A stretch of DNA of 60,384 bases, taken from assembly GCF_003337485.1 (NCBI RefSeq), contig NZ_QPJJ01000019.1, positions 1 through 60,384 on the forward strand, in the 5' to 3' direction. The number at the start of each line of letters is the position of its first letter. The first letter of the stretch is position 1. This DNA comes from Saliterribacillus persicus (GTDB lineage Bacteria > Bacillota > Bacilli > Bacillales > Amphibacillaceae). The notes below the pieces were generated by a model. The model saw nothing but the letters and a program-made list of their open reading frames with translations. It was not told where the DNA came from and searched no databases. This document shows, piece after piece, positions 57,303 through 60,384 of this stretch. The position numbers and the translations under genes are program-made.

Positions 57303-58196
57303 TTAAAAGCTTTCATCTTTAACTGTTGTAATCAATTGTTCCATAAAAACACGGCTAGCCGCACACAAATGTTTGTTCTTTCGATAAGCGATGCCAATTT
57401 GTGTGGTTATCACCGGATCTTGAATAGGAATTGTTTTAATTTGAATATTATCAATATAGTCTAAGTAAGCTTTTGGTAGTATCGTGACACCGACGCCTTT
57501 ACTTACCATTTGGATGATAGATTCCATCGTCGTCATTTCAAGTACTGGTTTGGGGGTGAAATTCATGGAACGACATTGTTCATTAATAACTTGTCGTAAG
57601 AAATAGGTTTCAGGTAATAAAATAGATGGTGTATCGTTTAAAATTTGAAGTGTTACAGATTCTTTATGAGCCAAAGGAAAATCTATAGGTACTGCAAGAG
57701 CAAGGTCTTCTTCGTAGATCGGAATCGATTCCAAATCTTCATGTTCTAGGGGTAAAAAAATGATACCCAGATCAAGTTCATTTTGTAGTAGTCCTTTGTA
57801 AATATCTCCAGTTCGTAATCCTTGTACAGAAAGTTCAACATTGGGATAAGCATGATGAAACCCAATAACTGTTGGAGGAAGCAAGTAATTAACAACTGTG
57901 ATTAGAGAGCCTATTTTGAGCGAGCCCCTCTCTAATCCCTGAAGCTCACTAATTGCTGCACGTGCCTGAGAAATCTCATGAAATACATTGTAGCTGTAAT
58001 GTAGCAACGTTTTCCCTGCATCAGTGAGTATGTTTTTTTTGCCAATGCGATCAAACAAAGGCATTCCTACTTCATGTTCTAACAAACCAATTTGTTGACT
58101 TAGAGAAGGTTGGGCAATGCCTAGTTTTTCAGCCGCACGTGTAAAGTGCAGCTCTTGACATAACACGATAAAATATTCCAATTGTTTTAGTTCCAT
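57303..58196 (-). CDS. LysR-family transcriptional regulator
   Basis: 297 residues: an N-terminal winged helix (about 1-60, LHFTRAAEKLGIAQPSLSQQI) and a LysR substrate-binding domain (about 90-290). Start: the Met at 58196 after GGGAGGAAATTCG, not the GTG/Met five codons earlier. It is divergent from the MOSC gene, a likely target. Resembles the CynR/CitR type; inducer unknown. Confidence 0.88.
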   Translation of the reverse strand: MELKQLEYFIVLCQELHFTRAAEKLGIAQPSLSQQIGLLEHEVGMPLFDRIGKKNILTDAGKTLLHYSYNVFHEISQARAAISELQGLERGSLKIGSLITVVNYLLPPTVIGFHHAYPNVELSVQGLRTGDIYKGLLQNELDLGIIFLPLEHEDLESIPIYEEDLALAVPIDFPLAHKESVTLQILNDTPSILLPETYFLRQVINEQCRSMNFTPKPVLEMTTMESIIQMVSKGVGVTILPKAYLDYIDNIQIKTIPIQDPVITTQIGIAYRKNKHLCAASRVFMEQLITTVKDESF

Positions 58197-58392
58197 CGAA
58201 TTTCCTCCCAAGTTTATATATATAATAATAGCTTTTAACTATCATTATATACTGATTATTATAAATTTTAATAAAAGATGAAAGTAATCGAGGAAAAGGG
58301 TTTACATATTTGAGTTTATACAATACCGTCTCAAAATTACGAGAAGCTGAAATAGGAATCAAAAAAAATTTTTAAAAAGGAGTTTGATATCG

Positions 58393-59103
58393 GTGAGTCA
58401 ACCTGTGATAGATAAAATAATGGTAGGAAAGCCACAAACATTTGGAAATAAAGATGCAAAACATCCAATGGATCGCGAGTGGACAACTGGAATTGTAAAA
58501 TATCCGGTTAAAGGAAATATTTGGGTGGGTAAAACAAATCTTGGAGAGGATGGCCAAGCAGATCTTAAGCGACATGGCGGACCGGAAAAAGCGATTTTTG
58601 TCTATACCGTTTCTCATTATGATTATTGGCGAAAAAAATTACAAAGACCAGACTTTTCCGTCGGTGCATTTGGTGAAAACTTAGCTGTTAAAAACATCAA
58701 TGAAGATGATTTATGTATTGGTGATGTATTTCACATTGGTGAGACTGTCGTTCAAGTTTCGCAACCAAGGCAACCGTGTTGGAGACCAGCAAGACGCTGG
58801 AAGATAAAAGATTTAGCTTTACAAATACAACAAGAGGGCTTAACAGGATGGTATTTTCGTGTTCTTAAAGAGGGAGAGATACAAGCTGGAGATTATCTCC
58901 AACTTCAAGTAAGACCATTCCCTAAATGGACTGTGGCTAAATGCAACGATGTTATGCACAATAAAAAACATGATTTAGAATTAGCAGCTAGACTTGCTGC
59001 TTGTGAACTCCTTGCACCTAACTGGCGTAATACGTTATCTAAACGTGCAGAAGGTAAAGGGAAATTGGACATTCGTAATCGTGTAATAGGTCCAAATGAA
59101 TAA
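58393..59103 (+). CDS. MOSC-domain protein, YiiM-like
   Basis: 236 residues. The MOSC domain core includes GGPEKAIFVY, FGENLAVKN, IGDVFHIGETVVQVSQPRQPC with the conserved cysteine, and a C-terminal 3-alpha segment. YiiM/YflK relatives use molybdenum cofactor to reduce N-hydroxylated compounds such as 6-hydroxylaminopurine. Start: GTG 58393, with AAAAAGGAG 10 bases upstream; the TTG at 58384 is too close to that site. Divergent from the LysR gene. Confidence 0.88.
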   Translation: MSQPVIDKIMVGKPQTFGNKDAKHPMDREWTTGIVKYPVKGNIWVGKTNLGEDGQADLKRHGGPEKAIFVYTVSHYDYWRKKLQRPDFSVGAFGENLAVKNINEDDLCIGDVFHIGETVVQVSQPRQPCWRPARRWKIKDLALQIQQEGLTGWYFRVLKEGEIQAGDYLQLQVRPFPKWTVAKCNDVMHNKKHDLELAARLAACELLAPNWRNTLSKRAEGKGKLDIRNRVIGPNE

Positions 59104-59137
59104 AAACAGAAATGGACTGCGAACGCACTAGTAATTT

Positions 59138-59170
59138 AGAATCCCGTTGCTTTAGCTATGGGAGTGTCAA
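59138..59170 (+). other. Possible IS605/TnpB right-end (omega-RNA-like) remnant
   Basis: GAATCCCGTTGCTTTAGC then TATGGGAGTGTCAA. A CCC-GTTGCTTTAGC-TATGGG hairpin ending in GTGTCAA resembles the 3' end of TnpB-associated RNAs at IS200/IS605 right ends. No tnpB or tnpA frame remains. The rest of 59104-59456 shows no gene. Confidence 0.45.
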
Positions 59171-59456
59171 AATCATCACAGATATCAATGTAATTGAAAT
59201 AAGATGCACATTGTTCAATACAGGGAATGTCTTCAATAAGCAGCATAGATTTTTTGAAATTGACCCTTACAAAGGGTACAGAGTATAAGAGAGCTCTCTG
59301 TTTTATTTTGTTTGCTAAATTAGGTCATCAAGATAAATATAGTACTAGTTTATCCTCCTAATTTACAAAAAAACATATATAATTAACACTCTCTTAAAAA
59401 TTACAAGATATAATTAATAATTAAACTACTAAGATTTTCAGAAAAGGTGGGCAAAT

Positions 59457-60293
59457 ATGGAATCTCATTTATTATCTAGGATTAATGAATTCGGATATTG
59501 GAAATACTTAAGTGATAGGTTTAAAAAGGAAATTATAAATTATAAAAAGTTTCAAGCGTTAGATAAAATAGTTAAAAAAAAGGATATTTCTACATTCTTT
59601 CAACCTTTAATAAATATGCAGAATGGTGAAACTTTGGGATATGAGGTGTTGAATCGTCCGCCAATTTCGAAAGAATTTTCATCAACCGAAGCATTTTATG
59701 AATTTATCGGTAAGACGAATCAGGTTTTTTCTTTTGAATATTTTTGTAGAAATATATCCTTGGAACGCTATATTGAGAAAACTAATAATTTAGAGCCGTT
59801 AATTTTTCTCAATATTCATCCTAAGGTTTTAATAGATTCAAATTATAAGAGCGGAGAAACCGCTCAACTTCTTAAAAAGTTCAACATTCAACCCAATCAA
59901 ATTGTTTTTGAATTAACAGAAAGAGAATCGGTGACTGACTTTGATCACTTTGTTTATATTTTAAACCATTATCGATCTCAAGGTTTTAGAGTTGCAGTTG
60001 ATGATGCTGGTTCCGGCTTTAATAGTTTAAAGACATTAGCGTATTTAAAGCCCGAATTTATTAAAATCGATAAATCTCTAATCCAGGATATTGACCAAGA
60101 TAACGTAAAACAACAGTTGGTTACTATGTTATTAGAATTTTCGCAATCTTCCAATACCGATGTGATTGCAGAAGGAATTGAAAGCGTTGGTGAGTTTCAA
60201 TATTTAAGAGAAAAAGGGGTCAATTTTGGTCAAGGTTATTTATTTGGAAGGCCCGAGAAAGAATTGCAAGCTGGAAAACTCCCCAATGTGTAA
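59457..60293 (+). CDS. EAL-domain cyclic-di-GMP phosphodiesterase
   Basis: 278 residues, mostly one EAL domain (about 40-275). The signature is EVL (GYEVLNRPP), with NIHP, ELTERE, DDAGSGF (loop 6 region), KIDKSL and EGIE in order. All metal and catalytic residues seem present, so it should hydrolyse c-di-GMP. The first 35 residues are a short helical lead without a recognised sensor domain. ATG after AAAAGGTGGG. Confidence 0.88.
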   Translation: MESHLLSRINEFGYWKYLSDRFKKEIINYKKFQALDKIVKKKDISTFFQPLINMQNGETLGYEVLNRPPISKEFSSTEAFYEFIGKTNQVFSFEYFCRNISLERYIEKTNNLEPLIFLNIHPKVLIDSNYKSGETAQLLKKFNIQPNQIVFELTERESVTDFDHFVYILNHYRSQGFRVAVDDAGSGFNSLKTLAYLKPEFIKIDKSLIQDIDQDNVKQQLVTMLLEFSQSSNTDVIAEGIESVGEFQYLREKGVNFGQGYLFGRPEKELQAGKLPNV

Positions 60294-60322
60294 GCGTCAA
60301 ATACTTCACACGTATGCAACTC

Positions 60323-60374
60323 AGCCTCCAGATGAGATAATCTTCATAGATTAATTCTCAAAGGAGGCTTTTTA
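60323..60374 (+). terminator. Terminator at the right edge
   Basis: AGCCTCC and GGAGGCT followed by TTTT, ending the EAL gene. The 3' arm AAAGGAGG is also a good ribosome site 6 bases before ATG 60374, so a further gene (starting ATG TCA GAT) may begin at the window edge and be attenuated by this hairpin. Confidence 0.6.
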
Positions 60375-60384
60375 TGTCAGATAA

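Overview
The window is AT-rich, low-GC Gram-positive DNA of Bacillaceae/Planococcaceae type. This is supported by the ydiL-ydiK-groES-groEL order with a CIRCE operator, strong AGGAGG ribosome sites, TTG/GTG starts, BglG/LicT antiterminators, a SirTM-macrodomain pair and a class Ib nrdHIEF operon. The core chromosome is seen at 1-3441 (ydiK, ydiL, groES, groEL) and probably resumes after about 56.2 kb (thioredoxin-like protein, LysR, MOSC, EAL). What lies between looks like a long chain of accessory cassettes stacked at the 3' end of groEL.

The most striking structure is a repeated junction sequence. The last codons of groEL (GGGCGGCATGATGTAA, 3300-3315) recur at 41884, 50929 and 56111, and partly inverted at 10341. 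The direct copies are preceded by a shared TTAAAGATATTACA...CTCTCACC block and followed by groEL-downstream-like DNA, paired TGCTAAC repeats in some sites, and a terminator. Two copies extend over about 356 bp as direct repeats (41544-41899 and 50588-50944). The layout resembles the tandem SCC cassettes of staphylococci, but at groEL and with no recombinase in the window.

Region by region. 3.4-10.5 kb: a second, mupirocin-tolerance-type isoleucyl-tRNA synthetase behind a T-box-like leader, a trypsin-like protease overlapping a small membrane protein, and a zinc-ribbon nuclease. 10.5-13.1 kb: a MarR regulator, a DoxX gene and a decayed DoxX copy sharing a palindromic operator. 13.4-24.2 kb: two PTS operons, each with its own BglG-type antiterminator and two RAT/terminator switches, feeding a GH1 6-phospho-glycosidase, a ceramidase-like amidase and a YdjC/ChbG deacetylase. 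24.6-37.6 kb: an HxlR regulator with four copies of one operator, in front of a SirTM/Zn-macrodomain/quinone-oxidoreductase operon, a SplB-like radical SAM gene, an OpuC-type ABC operon whose own binding-protein gene is dead, and an intact binding-protein gene 6 kb away; catechol/quinone detoxification genes lie in between. 37.9-41.3 kb: an XRE-cupin regulator, a remnant of its neighbours, a second DoxX gene and a ribA-ribD pair.

42.2-50.4 kb is a cassette bounded by the long direct repeats. It holds a SEC-C/transglutaminase-like protease, a large Gabija-like OLD nuclease plus UvrD helicase, an IS3 remnant, and a secreted glycine-zipper protein next to a small membrane protein, an RNPP-type regulator and a translationally coupled 31-residue peptide gene. 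51.1-56 kb holds a group II intron remnant just after a terminator and nrdHIEF controlled by a cobalamin riboswitch and a pair of NrdR-like boxes. Together the accessory part reads as a mix of anti-phage or competition modules, thiol/quinone stress functions and sugar uptake, collected at one attachment site.
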